A stretch of DNA of 64,000 bases from Asticcacaulis sp. AND118 (GTDB lineage: Bacteria; Pseudomonadota; Alphaproteobacteria; Caulobacterales; Caulobacteraceae): positions 1 to 64,000 of the forward strand of contig NZ_CP084912.1 of assembly GCF_020535245.1 (NCBI RefSeq). The letters are read 5' to 3'. Position numbers and translations under genes: made by a program. Below the pieces are notes generated by a model that had not been told where the DNA came from, searched no databases, and worked only from the letters and a program-made list of their open reading frames with translations. Below, in pieces: positions 35,801 to 43,607 of the stretch; the first letter of the stretch is position 1, and each line of letters starts with the position of its first letter.

Positions 35801-36053
35801 CAGCGCGCGGCGTCAGGTTGCCCGATACCGCCTTGCCTGTCTTGCCGGTCAGCAGCGCCGGATCGGCGACGACCTGAAGGCCCGACTGGCGCGAAAAGTC
35901 ATTGAGCGCACCCGACAGCGCCTTGGACTTGATGTCAAAGGTTTGCGCCGAACGCGCGGCGGGCTGAGCCAGAACCTGAGCCGGCGTCAACGCCCCGAAA
36001 GCCCCCAGGGCCACGGCCGACAGGCCGCAGACCAGTTTCAGTTTCGTCTTCAC
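32886..36053 (-). CDS. TonB-dependent receptor with N-terminal STN signalling domain
   Basis: The 1055-residue receptor starts with GTG (GTGGAGAG six bases before it), then a signal peptide ending near VLAQPA (about residue 30). An STN (secretin/TonB short N-terminal) domain follows (about 36-108; FDIKSKALSGALNDFSRQSG, SADIRDGSVILRK). A linker leads to the TonB box ETIVVRGYR, a plug (about 145-300; MGRLPVENVAEALAKVPGV) and a barrel ending SFNYRY. STN domains contact a FecR-type anti-sigma factor, and the FecR and sigma genes lie directly upstream. The receptor therefore probably reports its own substrate to the nucleus of this regulon. The substrate is not known; the downstream phosphatase hints at a phosphate ester or a phosphorylated glycan. 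Confidence 0.92.
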   Translation of the reverse strand: MKTKLKLVCGLSAVALGAFGALTPAQVLAQPAARSAQTFDIKSKALSGALNDFSRQSGLQVVADPALLTGKTGKAVSGNLTPRAALEALLAGTGLSADIRDGSVILRKAGATASAATPSNTAAVVVEEPETIVVRGYRGAMLDSLEDKRRNKNVSDRVSADDMGRLPVENVAEALAKVPGVNAVRDARTGEGDRITVRGLSTELNNYTMNGVKMSGAGSRDAQFYRGVRLSFLPPEGIAGITVHKTIMPNMDGDALGGTVEIDTPTAFNVKPLFFGVAVQGAVMDKFDNPTSGKASVSFGRQFSDRLGLFVTASYAKRKTQFEENGGDGDSQPRTWYSNSETLDADLNDFVFRGMQIATGHTEIERKGINSSLDWRGDDHDFHLRGTYNEYKEKEFSTRLNFRNDTGQFSTRLSQVNKTDKTLKTPDQMIIGSDSRGKIYGYTTAQIVDRDKDGVITDKDKSTKSLYSLDGASGVWDPQGFRLRRFWEGSYSTGLLSSLNFGGKSRFGSLTVDYDLSTSKSEDQADGEYELEFRSDKYHWLGNNGVGVDNRADSRYPKWVLNDAGMKAVHDPANFAFAGLEAGVSAVKEDLKQAQINLTYAFDHDWLRNVKGGAKIYKSDRTKFEGSFLNLDNNGTLADFAPFYGTPVTSLFDGQYSGDHRLGIVLDDDKMLAELARATAGTSTFFDGDALTPDEATISDEDSFGFDEKVTAAYAMAEAQFGKLNLIGGVRVEKTENLVRAWMMDPKRGNQYSETESEFTNVLPSIHANYRLRPDVILRGAIWTSFARPDIARMSSAEEYSYNTDPDGNGTQNPVAEWQLVAIEKGNPDLKPMKATNFDVSLEWYNGKTGAYSVAAYYKDIRNFLFRSSSSNIRNGTAGENEDPNGVLITMANNGKKAKVQGVEISARQILHWLPSPFDGLGVSFNGTFQTSEAVTGMSWHPDGYKLPLMETPERVYNLELFYEKYGWEGYLAVNHQSEMLNGIQDFGNNPYEQDYTFVDANLRRNLTDKATVSLNVQNMFDEHTYWLSYGPTEASSRAFVKNGRTVSLSFNYRY

Positions 36054-36170
36054 GTTATCTCTCCACTAACGCGGCCCCCACGGCCCGCTTATGGGAAAGA
36101 TGCGAAGGGTGTTTCCGGCCCGACAAATAATTATATGAATTAATTATGTATTTCGGATTTCGGTTTTGTG

Positions 36171-37106
36171 TCACCTATCCAGGATTGTGCCTTCATCCGT
36201 GTGGGTGACGCGCAAACCATAGCCGTTTTCAAGGGCTTTAATGACCAGATCCGGGTCCGAGACGCGGAAACGCCCGGAGACGGTCAGCCTACCTGTGGTA
36301 GCGTGACGCAGACGCACCGGCACCTTCGAGAAACGGTTGACCTCTTCGACGAGACGGCTGAGCGGCACGGCTTCGGCCTCAAACCAGCCGGAGCGCCAGT
36401 CGGGTTCGATCGACGGGTCGAAGCGCGACAGGGGCGGCGGCGCCCCGGCGGTAAAGCGATCTCCGGCGCGCAGGTCGTGGGCCTGACCATCGTCGCGCAC
36501 GCGCACATGGCCGCGATAGACCGACACCTCGGCCCCGCCGGGCAGCAGGTCGGTATTGAAGGCCGTGCCCAGCACCTCGATCTCGGTCCTGCGCGCGGCG
36601 ATAACGAAGGGGCGCGCCTCATCGCGGGCGACGTCGAAATAGGCTTCGCCACGCACCATCTCGACCACGCGCCGCTTTGCGCCGTAACGCACTTTCAATT
36701 CGGTGCCGCCGCTCAGCTCGATGCGCGTGCCATCCGGAAGCGGCGCACTCAGATGCTCGCCGGGGCCGGTCGTGAGGGCCACCAGATGCGCCGGCTCCGC
36801 CGGTTGCGGTCGGTGGCTCCAGACGCCCCAGCCGATCAGGCCGACCACAAGCACTGCCGCCGCCCCGGCCGAATGCGGCAGCCATTGGCGCCAGCGCCGG
36901 GCGTGCAGTCCTGTGGCGGCGGCATTCAGGGTCGGCGCATCGTAGGCCGCCAGACAATCGGCATAAAGGGCGGCGTGTTCGGGCGCGGCGGTGATCCACA
37001 GCTCGAACTGCCGCTCGACATGCGGCGGCACTTCGGGCTCGGACATGACGGCGACCCAGTGGGCGGCCTGCATTTCGGGGGTTTCGCTATCGACGGCGTG
37101 GATCAT
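36171..37106 (-). CDS. FecR-family anti-sigma factor / signal transducer
   Basis: The 311-residue inner-membrane protein has an N-terminal cytoplasmic DUF4880-type domain (about 1-60; AAHWVAVMS, FELWITAAPEHAALY), one transmembrane segment (about 80-97; AAAVLVVGLIGWGVW) and a periplasmic FecR domain (about 110-210; LTTGPGEHLSAPLPDGTRIE, VEVVRGEAYFDVA-like stretch, EVLGTAFNT). A C-terminal STN-like half (VPLSRLVEEVNRFSKVPVRL) would touch the receptor. It holds or activates the sigma factor in response to the STN receptor. The start overlaps the sigma stop by ATGA, so the two are co-translated. Confidence 0.93.
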   Translation of the reverse strand: MIHAVDSETPEMQAAHWVAVMSEPEVPPHVERQFELWITAAPEHAALYADCLAAYDAPTLNAAATGLHARRWRQWLPHSAGAAAVLVVGLIGWGVWSHRPQPAEPAHLVALTTGPGEHLSAPLPDGTRIELSGGTELKVRYGAKRRVVEMVRGEAYFDVARDEARPFVIAARRTEIEVLGTAFNTDLLPGGAEVSVYRGHVRVRDDGQAHDLRAGDRFTAGAPPPLSRFDPSIEPDWRSGWFEAEAVPLSRLVEEVNRFSKVPVRLRHATTGRLTVSGRFRVSDPDLVIKALENGYGLRVTHTDEGTILDR

Positions 37107-37630
37107 GACTGGCCCTCCGCGTGACGGGCCTGCCAGCGCTGGCGGGCGGCGTGGAGATCGCCCAGGGCACGGGTGATGTGCTTTTCGACGGCCTTGGGGT
37201 TGAGCCCCAGTTCGCGGCCGATCTCCTGACAGCTCTGGCCCTCGACGCGGCGGCGCAGGAAGACGTCGCGGCGCAGCGGGGGCATGGCGTTCAGCACCTG
37301 CATCATGGCGCGGGTCTCGGCGCGATCCTCGGCGATCCGGTCGGGCAGGGGATCGCTGCTGGCGATGTCATGGGCCGCGTCGAGTTCGGCCACGGGTTTT
37401 TGCCGTCGGTAATGTTCACGCACCAGGTTGGCGGCGATGCGGAAGGCCAGGGCGTGCATGCTGATGACGATGTTCGACTGCTGGTACTCGATGGCCTTGA
37501 GCAGGGTCTGCTGGGCGATGTCCTCGGCCAGATCCGGGTGTCGCGTGACGTTGAGCGCGTAGCGCGCCACCGCCTGTCGCAGATCTGCCCATTCTTCGGC
37601 CATAGGGTCGGCGCACCGGACCGCAGGCAT
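37103..37630 (-). CDS. ECF sigma factor, FecI type
   Basis: The 175-residue protein has a sigma-2 region (about 15-80; RHPDLAEDIAQQTLLKAIEY, AFRIAANLVREHYRR) and a sigma-4 helix-turn-helix (about 110-165; MPPLRRDVFLRRRVEGQSCQEIG, NPKAVEKHITRAL). The ATG at 37630 is chosen because GGAGG lies nine bases before it; an ATG at 37657 has no site. It would direct RNA polymerase to the receptor and phosphatase genes once released by FecR. The order sigma, FecR, receptor, phosphatase on one strand is that of a trans-envelope signalling locus. Confidence 0.92.
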   Translation of the reverse strand: MPAVRCADPMAEEWADLRQAVARYALNVTRHPDLAEDIAQQTLLKAIEYQQSNIVISMHALAFRIAANLVREHYRRQKPVAELDAAHDIASSDPLPDRIAEDRAETRAMMQVLNAMPPLRRDVFLRRRVEGQSCQEIGRELGLNPKAVEKHITRALGDLHAARQRWQARHAEGQS

Positions 37631-37777
37631 GCGGGACCGCCTCCAGATTATCGTCAAGGCGCACCTCTTAGACGCTTAAGATGACAGTTTTGCGCAAGAG
37701 TGAGCGCAAGCCATCTGTCTTAGATGCGCGAGGCCCGCAAAACCCGACAGGGGAGGCGTATTTTGGCGTCTTAGGCA

Positions 37778-37948
37778 TCAGGCTGCGGTGCGGGCCTTCA
37801 CATCTTCCAGCAACTGAACCAGAGCCACGACATCGGCTTTCGGGAAAAGCCCGCTGACGCCCTGATCGTCAATATAGGTAAAAGCGCTATCGCCGAAGCC
37901 CTCCTTAAAGTCTCCGGTGTGATCTCTTCCGGTATGGTTGAGTATCAC
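37778..37948 (-). pseudogene. Small ORF or remnant, 56 codons
   Basis: A minus-strand frame from a GTG at 37948 to a TGA at 37778 encodes a well-behaved peptide, with GFGDSAFTYIDDQGVSGLF followed by a helical end (ADVVALVQLLEDVKARTAA). A stop lies just upstream in the same frame and there is no good ribosome site. It looks like the C-terminal part of a longer protein whose 5' end is gone, or a small gene with a poor start. I do not recognise a family. Confidence 0.4.
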
Positions 37949-37980
37949 TCTTGTTGCTAATTAATTGCTCATAATGTTTA

Positions 37981-38214
37981 TTATACGATATTCTGATGTG
38001 GCTGGGTGGACTCTATTTTGAAACCGTCCTTCTTCATCGTCAGGAAAGACTGGCCCGTCGACAGGCGCAGTTCATCGCCGGCGGCAAATTCGACTTTTCG
38101 CGTCGTCGGGTCGGCGACCCGGCGCTCCAGCGCTACGTTCTGCGCCCAAACCGGCACGACCATGCCGATCAAAAGACCCAGCCCCAGACCGCCCGCAAAT
38201 ATCACCTTCGTCAT
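37981..38214 (-). CDS. Small secreted protein of unknown function
   Basis: The 77-residue protein has a strong ribosome site (GGGAGGAATGG directly before the ATG) and a clear signal peptide (MTKVIFAGGLGLGLLIG...VWAQ). The mature part of about 52 residues is polar and beta-prone (VEFAAGDELRLSTGQSF). I recognise no family. It is divergent from the HTH-TPR protein at 38344, with 129 bp between the starts, so control by that protein is possible. Confidence 0.7.
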   Translation of the reverse strand: MTKVIFAGGLGLGLLIGMVVPVWAQNVALERRVADPTTRKVEFAAGDELRLSTGQSFLTMKKDGFKIESTQPHQNIV

Positions 38215-38343
38215 CCATTCCTCCCACGTCGTTTCGGCCCATCATGGACGGCCTGCATCAGAAAGCCAGACACATTTCGCGTTGCGGGATCGGCGGTATG
38301 CCGTTAGCCTCGGGCCAAATGCGGGCAGAGGGGATGGCGAGGC

Positions 38344-39681
38344 ATGGTGACCTCACGACGGCTTGACGGCTGGAAGGCGATCGGCGGCCATTTCGGGCGC
38401 GACCGGACGACCGTCATGCGCTGGGCCCAGCAGCGGGGCTTGCCCGTACGGCGTCTGCCCGGCGGCAAGACCGGCACGGTCTACGCCTTCGTCCACGAAC
38501 TCGATAGCTGGGCCGCCCATCAGGGCGATCTCAACGAAGCCTCGACCAATGCGGCCGACGAGCCACCGCAAGTGGATGTGACGCCCGGTTTCTGGGCGCG
38601 CAACTGGCGGCGTCTGGCCGTGGCCGGACTAATGGCGCTGGCGCTGGCCTTCGCCATCGGCAATGTCTGGCCGCGCGGTCCCGCGACGACCGCACCGCCC
38701 GCCCTGCCGTCGGACCCGGCCCTCAGCGCCATGTACCTGGAAGCGCGCGACGCCTGGGCCCAGCGCACGCCCGAAAGTCTGGCGCGCGCGCTGGGTCTGT
38801 TCGAGGCCATTACGCGCAAGGAACCCGGTTTCGCCCCGGCTTGGGCCGGGCTGGCCGACGCCTACCTCTTGTCGTGCGAGTTCGGCACCTTGCCGGCGAC
38901 TGTGGTGTTCCCCAAGGCGAAACATGCGGCGCAGACCGCTCTGAAACATGATCCGCAACTGGCATCGGCCTACCGGGCGCTGGGCTTTGTGCAGTATTGG
39001 TGGGAGCACGATCCGACGGCGGCAGGCAAATCCTTTCGCCACGCGTTGAAGCTGTCGCCGCGCGATGCCCAGAGCCATTTCTGGTACGGCAATGTGCTGG
39101 TCGACAACGGTCAGACGGTGGCGGGCGTGCGCGAACTGAATGCCGCGCGGCTGATCGAACCGGGCAATGTTGCGATCCAGACCGATTTTGCCTGGGCGCA
39201 ATGGTCTGCCGGTGACGATGCGCCCGCGCGCTCGGCGCTCAACGGGCTGGCCCAAAGCCATCCGAACTTCGCCAATATTCACGACTATCTCAGCGTCATC
39301 AAACTCGCCGACGGCGACTATGTCGGCTATGTGCAGGACCTGTCGGAATTCGCCCGACTGGTGAAGGATGAGAGCCTTATGCGGCACTGCGACGAACTGC
39401 GCGCCGCGTTGAAGGTCGGGGTAGAGGCCGTCCAGACGCTGCTGATGGACCGCGCCATAGCCGAGATCAAGGCCGGCACGCGCCAGACCCACGCCTGGCC
39501 GGTTTTTCTGGCCAGCGTGGCGCAGAACCGCCGTCAGACCCTCGACCTGCTCGAAGCCGCCGACAGGCGCAACGAGATGTGGGGCTCCGCCGGACGTAAC
39601 GCGCGGATCGCCCGTTTGTGGATGGACGATGCCGAGATCAACCGTCTATTGCGCCAGCGCAAGGGCACGCCCGTCGAATAG
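38344..39681 (+). CDS. Membrane HTH-TPR protein, possible one-component regulator
   Basis: The 445-residue protein opens with a helix-turn-helix-like domain (about 1-60; LDGWKAIGGHFGRDRTTVMR, then WAQQRGLPVRRLPGGKTGTV) of the MerR/AlpA-like kind found before TPR regions. A single transmembrane segment follows (about 88-107; LAVAGLMALALAFAIGNVW), then several TPR-like repeats on the far side (about 130-330; FAPAWAGLADAYLLS, ASAYRALGFVQYWWEHDPTA, DAQSHFWYGNVLVDNGQ). This layout recalls CadC-type membrane regulators, with DNA binding inside and sensing outside. It precedes the secretin-like operon by 145 bp and faces a small secreted gene. A regulatory link to either is inferred. Confidence 0.75.
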   Translation: MVTSRRLDGWKAIGGHFGRDRTTVMRWAQQRGLPVRRLPGGKTGTVYAFVHELDSWAAHQGDLNEASTNAADEPPQVDVTPGFWARNWRRLAVAGLMALALAFAIGNVWPRGPATTAPPALPSDPALSAMYLEARDAWAQRTPESLARALGLFEAITRKEPGFAPAWAGLADAYLLSCEFGTLPATVVFPKAKHAAQTALKHDPQLASAYRALGFVQYWWEHDPTAAGKSFRHALKLSPRDAQSHFWYGNVLVDNGQTVAGVRELNAARLIEPGNVAIQTDFAWAQWSAGDDAPARSALNGLAQSHPNFANIHDYLSVIKLADGDYVGYVQDLSEFARLVKDESLMRHCDELRAALKVGVEAVQTLLMDRAIAEIKAGTRQTHAWPVFLASVAQNRRQTLDLLEAADRRNEMWGSAGRNARIARLWMDDAEINRLLRQRKGTPVE

Positions 39682-39826
39682 CGACGCTCTGCGACGCAGG
39701 CGCGCGGCAGGTTTCCGCCCTTTGCAACAATTTGCGACATGGGCAAACCCCAGAAAATATTCATGCTTTCCGTAGATTGCGGCAACCGCTCCGTTTCGGG
39801 GCCGGACCGCGGTCACGGAGGCATTT

Positions 39827-40477
39827 ATGGCGATCCTGACGCGCAGAACCCTGTTCAGACTGACGGCCGTGTCGCTGTCGGCAGCGGCGGTCGCGTCGGC
39901 CCCCGCCACACAGGCGGCCTTCGTGCCCCATACCGCCGTCAAGGCGCTGATCACGGCGCGTCAGACGGCTGTCTGCCACATCGCCGATCAGGACGGCATC
40001 CAGACCCTGCTGCTGATCGTCAATGGCAATCCCACCGAAGCCCATGCGCGTCGCAACGGCCTCTATCAGACGAAGGACCTGCGCCGCTCGCGCTCGGCCA
40101 AGGCCATTACCCCGGTCGACTTCAACCGCCTGATCGCGCTGGCCGGCGGTCTCAATCAAGGCGTCAACGGCACGCCGCGCGCCGCCGATTTTTTCAATCT
40201 CTATAACGCGCTGTCCTCGGCTCCGGCGACGCCCGACCCCTGCCCGCGCGATTTTTCTCAGCGCTCAAAGGCCGAACGCGCCCTGATCCGCCGCGACCTG
40301 GGCTTGAGCGAAAACCGGCGATACGCGCCCTGCTTCACCTTGGGCAGCAACGCCGTTCGGCTCGACTTCGCCGACGATCCCTTTTTCGATGCCTGGACGT
40401 TCGAGCGCGACGTTCAGGGACATTTTTACGGCCTGAGCCTTCCCGGTCTTCAGGCCATCTGGTCGCTGGAGCCCTAA
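39827..40477 (+). CDS. Tat-exported protein of unknown function
   Basis: The 216-residue protein has a Tat signal (LTRRTLFRLTAVSLSAAAVA, cleavage near TQAAF) and GGAG before its ATG. The mature part of about 185 residues contains three Cys (AVCHIAD, PDPCPRDF, YAPCFTLG). I recognise no domain. It ends one base before the start of the TPR-secretin lipoprotein gene, so the two are almost certainly co-transcribed and perhaps translationally coupled. The context suggests an exported partner of the secretin-like protein, but no function can be given. Confidence 0.75.
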   Translation: MAILTRRTLFRLTAVSLSAAAVASAPATQAAFVPHTAVKALITARQTAVCHIADQDGIQTLLLIVNGNPTEAHARRNGLYQTKDLRRSRSAKAITPVDFNRLIALAGGLNQGVNGTPRAADFFNLYNALSSAPATPDPCPRDFSQRSKAERALIRRDLGLSENRRYAPCFTLGSNAVRLDFADDPFFDAWTFERDVQGHFYGLSLPGLQAIWSLEP

Positions 40478-40478
40478 A

Positions 40479-42143
40479 ATGATGAGACACTTTATGAAGA
40501 TGCCCTCTTTCGTTCGCGTAACCCTGAGTGCCCTGCTGCTGTGCAGCGTGTCCGCCTGCGCCACCGCACCCGCCTCTGGGCCGGCCTCTGTCCCGCAACT
40601 GACCGCCGCGACCGCCAACCCGGCGGCGGCGCTGCAAAGCGGCGATTATGACGCCGCGTTGAAGGGGTTCGGCGATGCCGCGGCGCGTGAGCCGTCCGAT
40701 CCGGCGCGTCAGACCCTGCTGGGGTTGGCCTATCAGGCCTCGGCGCAAGGTTCAGGGCAAGGTTCAGGGCAAGGCGACCCGGAAAAACTCGACCTCGCTC
40801 TGGCCGGCTACGATCTGGCGCTGCGCAGCGGTCAGGACGCCTTCTGGGCCGCCGCGCTGGCCGGCAAGGCGGCGTTCGACAAGGGCCGTTATACGCAGGC
40901 CCAGAGCTACTATGCGCGCGCCGTCATCTCCCGCCCCGACGATCCGCGCGCCCTGCTCGGCCTGTCGATGAGCGCCTACATGGCCGGCGACCCGCAGATG
41001 GCGGCGCTGGTCGCGGAACGCGCCGCATCTGTCGCCAGGGATCGACCGACGCAGGCCTCGGCGCTACGTATGGCAACGCTATCGAACACCGCCGCCGGAC
41101 AGACCAACAGCGCGGCCCTGACCTATCAGAAGCTGGCCCTGATCGCGCCGGAAGAGGCGATGCAGGTACAGCCCCGTCTCGGCGATCTGACGCGCACACA
41201 GGCCGCCGACCCCGTCATGACGCCTGAGCCCGTCTCCGCTGCCGCCCCGGATCAGGTATCGGTCGATGTCGCCATCATCCTGTCGCAGAATTCGCAACGC
41301 GACTCGATCGGTCTGAATCTGCTCGACGGCCTGCAGGTCCAGTACGGCCGGCAGGATCTTCAGACCCATTCCGGCAGCGATGCCGGCGTGGCGCGGACCA
41401 TCACCGACACCATCAGCATTCCCCAGCTCACCTATAATCTCAACCTCTTCAACCGTTTCGGCCAGCACTATCAGGTCGTCGCCCGTCCGATGCTGACCGC
41501 CTATCGCGGTGAGCCTTCGGACTTCTTCGTAGGGCGCTCGACCAAGGTGGCGGTGAAGGGCGTCAACTTCTCCCAGCTCGAAAACATCGACATCGGCACG
41601 CAGGTCAAGGTGACACCTGTCGACATCACCGCCGAAGGTTCGCGCCTGCGCATCGAAGTCACGCGCTCCTTCCTCGCCGGCGAACCGGCGGGCAATTTCA
41701 ACGAAGCGCTGAACACCTGGCGGCAGACCGTTTCGACCACGGTCGAGGTGAAGTTCGGCACCACGCTGATCCTGTCGGGCCTGTCCGAAAGCGTGCGCGA
41801 CTCCTCGGTGACCAAGACGCCGATTCTGGGCGATGCGCCCCTGATAGGGTCTGGCTTCAACCGCCGCGTCACCAATGATCGCCGCGACGCCGTGCTGGTG
41901 CTCGTCACCCCCTCGCCCGCTCAGGCCTTCAAGAGCGAGCCGTGGGCGCGCCCCGCTGATGTGGAGCGCCTGATCGGCTTGTGGCACACGACCGTGTCCC
42001 CCGGTTCCGATCTCGGCACCATCACCACCAACCTGTCGCGTTCACGCCTGTTCAGCCGGGCGCGCAAAACCGATGCGCCGCTGAACTGGCCCAGCCTGCC
42101 CCGCGATCAGGGCGAAATCCTGAAGGAACTCATCCTGCCCTGA
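40479..42143 (+). CDS. Lipoprotein with TPR-like repeats and a secretin-like core
   Basis: The 554-residue protein has a lipoprotein signal with lipobox SVSAC and lipidation Cys27. Residues about 50-225 form TPR-like helical pairs (AALQSGDYDAALKGFGDAA, GRYTQAQSYYARAVISRPDD). Residues about 260-495 resemble the C-terminal secretin core of type II/III secretion systems: EVTRSFLAGE, STTVEVKFGTTLILSGLSES, the hallmark KTPILGDAPLIGSGF, then AVLVLVTPSPA. The usual N0/N1 periplasmic domains are absent and replaced by TPRs. Lipidation would place it at the outer membrane, where secretin cores form gated pores. No ATPase, inner-membrane platform or pseudopilin gene is nearby. It follows the Tat protein by one base and precedes two secreted proteins. 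A short tandem repeat (40746-40774) encodes Gly-Ser-Gly-Gln units between TPR helices. Confidence 0.8.
   Translation: MMRHFMKMPSFVRVTLSALLLCSVSACATAPASGPASVPQLTAATANPAAALQSGDYDAALKGFGDAAAREPSDPARQTLLGLAYQASAQGSGQGSGQGDPEKLDLALAGYDLALRSGQDAFWAAALAGKAAFDKGRYTQAQSYYARAVISRPDDPRALLGLSMSAYMAGDPQMAALVAERAASVARDRPTQASALRMATLSNTAAGQTNSAALTYQKLALIAPEEAMQVQPRLGDLTRTQAADPVMTPEPVSAAAPDQVSVDVAIILSQNSQRDSIGLNLLDGLQVQYGRQDLQTHSGSDAGVARTITDTISIPQLTYNLNLFNRFGQHYQVVARPMLTAYRGEPSDFFVGRSTKVAVKGVNFSQLENIDIGTQVKVTPVDITAEGSRLRIEVTRSFLAGEPAGNFNEALNTWRQTVSTTVEVKFGTTLILSGLSESVRDSSVTKTPILGDAPLIGSGFNRRVTNDRRDAVLVLVTPSPAQAFKSEPWARPADVERLIGLWHTTVSPGSDLGTITTNLSRSRLFSRARKTDAPLNWPSLPRDQGEILKELILP
40746..40774 (+). repeat. 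12-nt tandem repeat inside the secretin-like gene
   Basis: CAAGGTTCAGGG is present 2.4 times in a row and encodes Gln-Gly-Ser-Gly units in a loop between TPR-like helices. Copy number could change by slippage without a frameshift. Confidence 0.8.
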
Positions 42144-42175
42144 TCCTGTTGTGAGCCCGTTTGGAAAACCTCATC

Positions 42176-43567
42176 ATGCGCTACCTTCTTTTCCTCACCG
42201 CCGCGGTCCTTTCCCTTACCGCCCCGGCTGCCCACGCCGCCGTCGAGTCCGTCCACAGCGCCGCCCTGCGGGAGAGTAATGGCAACTGCAAAGGCGATCA
42301 GAGGACGTGGCAAGCCTCGCGTCTATCGGACATGGGCAAGGTGCTCAATCTGATCGGGCCGGGCGAGTTCACGCTCGAACTCTTCGCGCACGGCATAGAT
42401 ATCGATCCCAACGCGATCCATATCAGCGGTTCAAACACCATTCGGATCGTCTCGCGCAAAGGGACGAACGGTCCCGCCAATCTGCGAGCCGGATGCGGCG
42501 GTATCGGCTCGGTTCAACTCACTCTCAAGGTCAGTTCCGTGACGTCGCACCAAGACGCCAGGCTGCATGTCGGTGACGAATTTCTGGCGGTCACCGCCAA
42601 GACGCGCAATGTGACAGAACTGTACTGGCGGCCTCAGGAAGTCACGGTTGCGAGCAACTGCCTCAAACGCTTCTATACCGACTCGCTGAGAGGCGCGATC
42701 GACATGCCGACCGCGGTGCGAATGCTTCAGAAGCCCGATACACCATCGTCGCTTGAACTCCGGATATCGCCCTCGGCCCTGAAACAGGCCTGCCGCGACC
42801 ATCTCAATGGCACGCTTGCGCTCAATTTCGACTGGAAGCGCGAAACACCACCCGGCCATGCCCTGTATGACTCTGCGGCCACCGAACCGGTCCGGATTAC
42901 GGTGAAGCGCACCCAACAGGCCAACAATATCGTCAATTTCGCCCTGCCCCCCTATGAACGGACGCAAGAATGGACCGAGACATCGCTGCGTCTCGACCTG
43001 AGCGACCTCTCCGACTTTATCGGCACCACCACTTACGAAATCAGCGCAACGCCGGCCTACCCCTCGCAAAAGCCGTTGATCCTGACGGTGCAGTCCGAAC
43101 CGGCCAATGGCGTGCGCGATATGACCCTCAGTGCACCTGCGCCGGTCAGCGCCGACCGTCGGCTGCGCGCCAGCTACACGCTTCAGGTGCCCACCGCACC
43201 CGGCACGCAACTGCAATGGTCCACCCTCGCGTTCAACGAGGCCACATTGCAAAGCCTGCACACCTGTTACGCGGTCCCGGAAGGCACGATCACGCCCCGC
43301 GACGGCGTCACCACGGGCATGCTGGAACTGCTCCTCACCGACGCACCGGGCTGCGCCGGGGCGCTCGGTTCCGTCACCGTGAAATTCATCCGCGACAACC
43401 GGCCATCCAGCTACACCGGCAGCAGCCAGGACGAACCGCTGGCGGGCAAGACGGCCAATATCACCCTCCCCCGGAAGGTCTCGCTCGACCGGCCCTATCT
43501 CGCCCCCGTCACCGCCGCTCCGACTCTGGCGCAACCGCCCAGATCGATCGGTACGACCAAACCGTAA
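42176..43567 (+). CDS. Secreted beta-rich protein of unknown function
   Basis: The 463-residue protein starts at the ATG at 42176, which opens a typical signal peptide (MRYLLFLTAAVLSLTAPAAHA); a TTG 15 bp upstream is also possible. The mature part is beta-rich with several paired Cys (SNGNCKGDQ, LRAGCGGIGS, VASNCLKRF, SLHTCYAVP, DAPGCAGAL) and repeated strand patterns such as TLSAPAPVSADRRLRASYTL, suggesting several Ig-like domains. I recognise no family. It follows the secretin-like gene by 32 bp and precedes another secreted protein by 40 bp. It may be a cargo or a surface partner of the secretin-like lipoprotein. Confidence 0.75.
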   Translation: MRYLLFLTAAVLSLTAPAAHAAVESVHSAALRESNGNCKGDQRTWQASRLSDMGKVLNLIGPGEFTLELFAHGIDIDPNAIHISGSNTIRIVSRKGTNGPANLRAGCGGIGSVQLTLKVSSVTSHQDARLHVGDEFLAVTAKTRNVTELYWRPQEVTVASNCLKRFYTDSLRGAIDMPTAVRMLQKPDTPSSLELRISPSALKQACRDHLNGTLALNFDWKRETPPGHALYDSAATEPVRITVKRTQQANNIVNFALPPYERTQEWTETSLRLDLSDLSDFIGTTTYEISATPAYPSQKPLILTVQSEPANGVRDMTLSAPAPVSADRRLRASYTLQVPTAPGTQLQWSTLAFNEATLQSLHTCYAVPEGTITPRDGVTTGMLELLLTDAPGCAGALGSVTVKFIRDNRPSSYTGSSQDEPLAGKTANITLPRKVSLDRPYLAPVTAAPTLAQPPRSIGTTKP

Positions 43568-43607
43568 GCGTCCGCGTTTTTCCCCTCAGCTCCAAAAGGA
43601 AATCCCG

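Noticed and set aside
32859-36143. Open frame of 1094 codons on the plus strand
   Set aside because: It mirrors the STN receptor gene on the other strand. The receptor has signal peptide, STN, plug and barrel, while the mirror product is Arg/Val-rich without domains.
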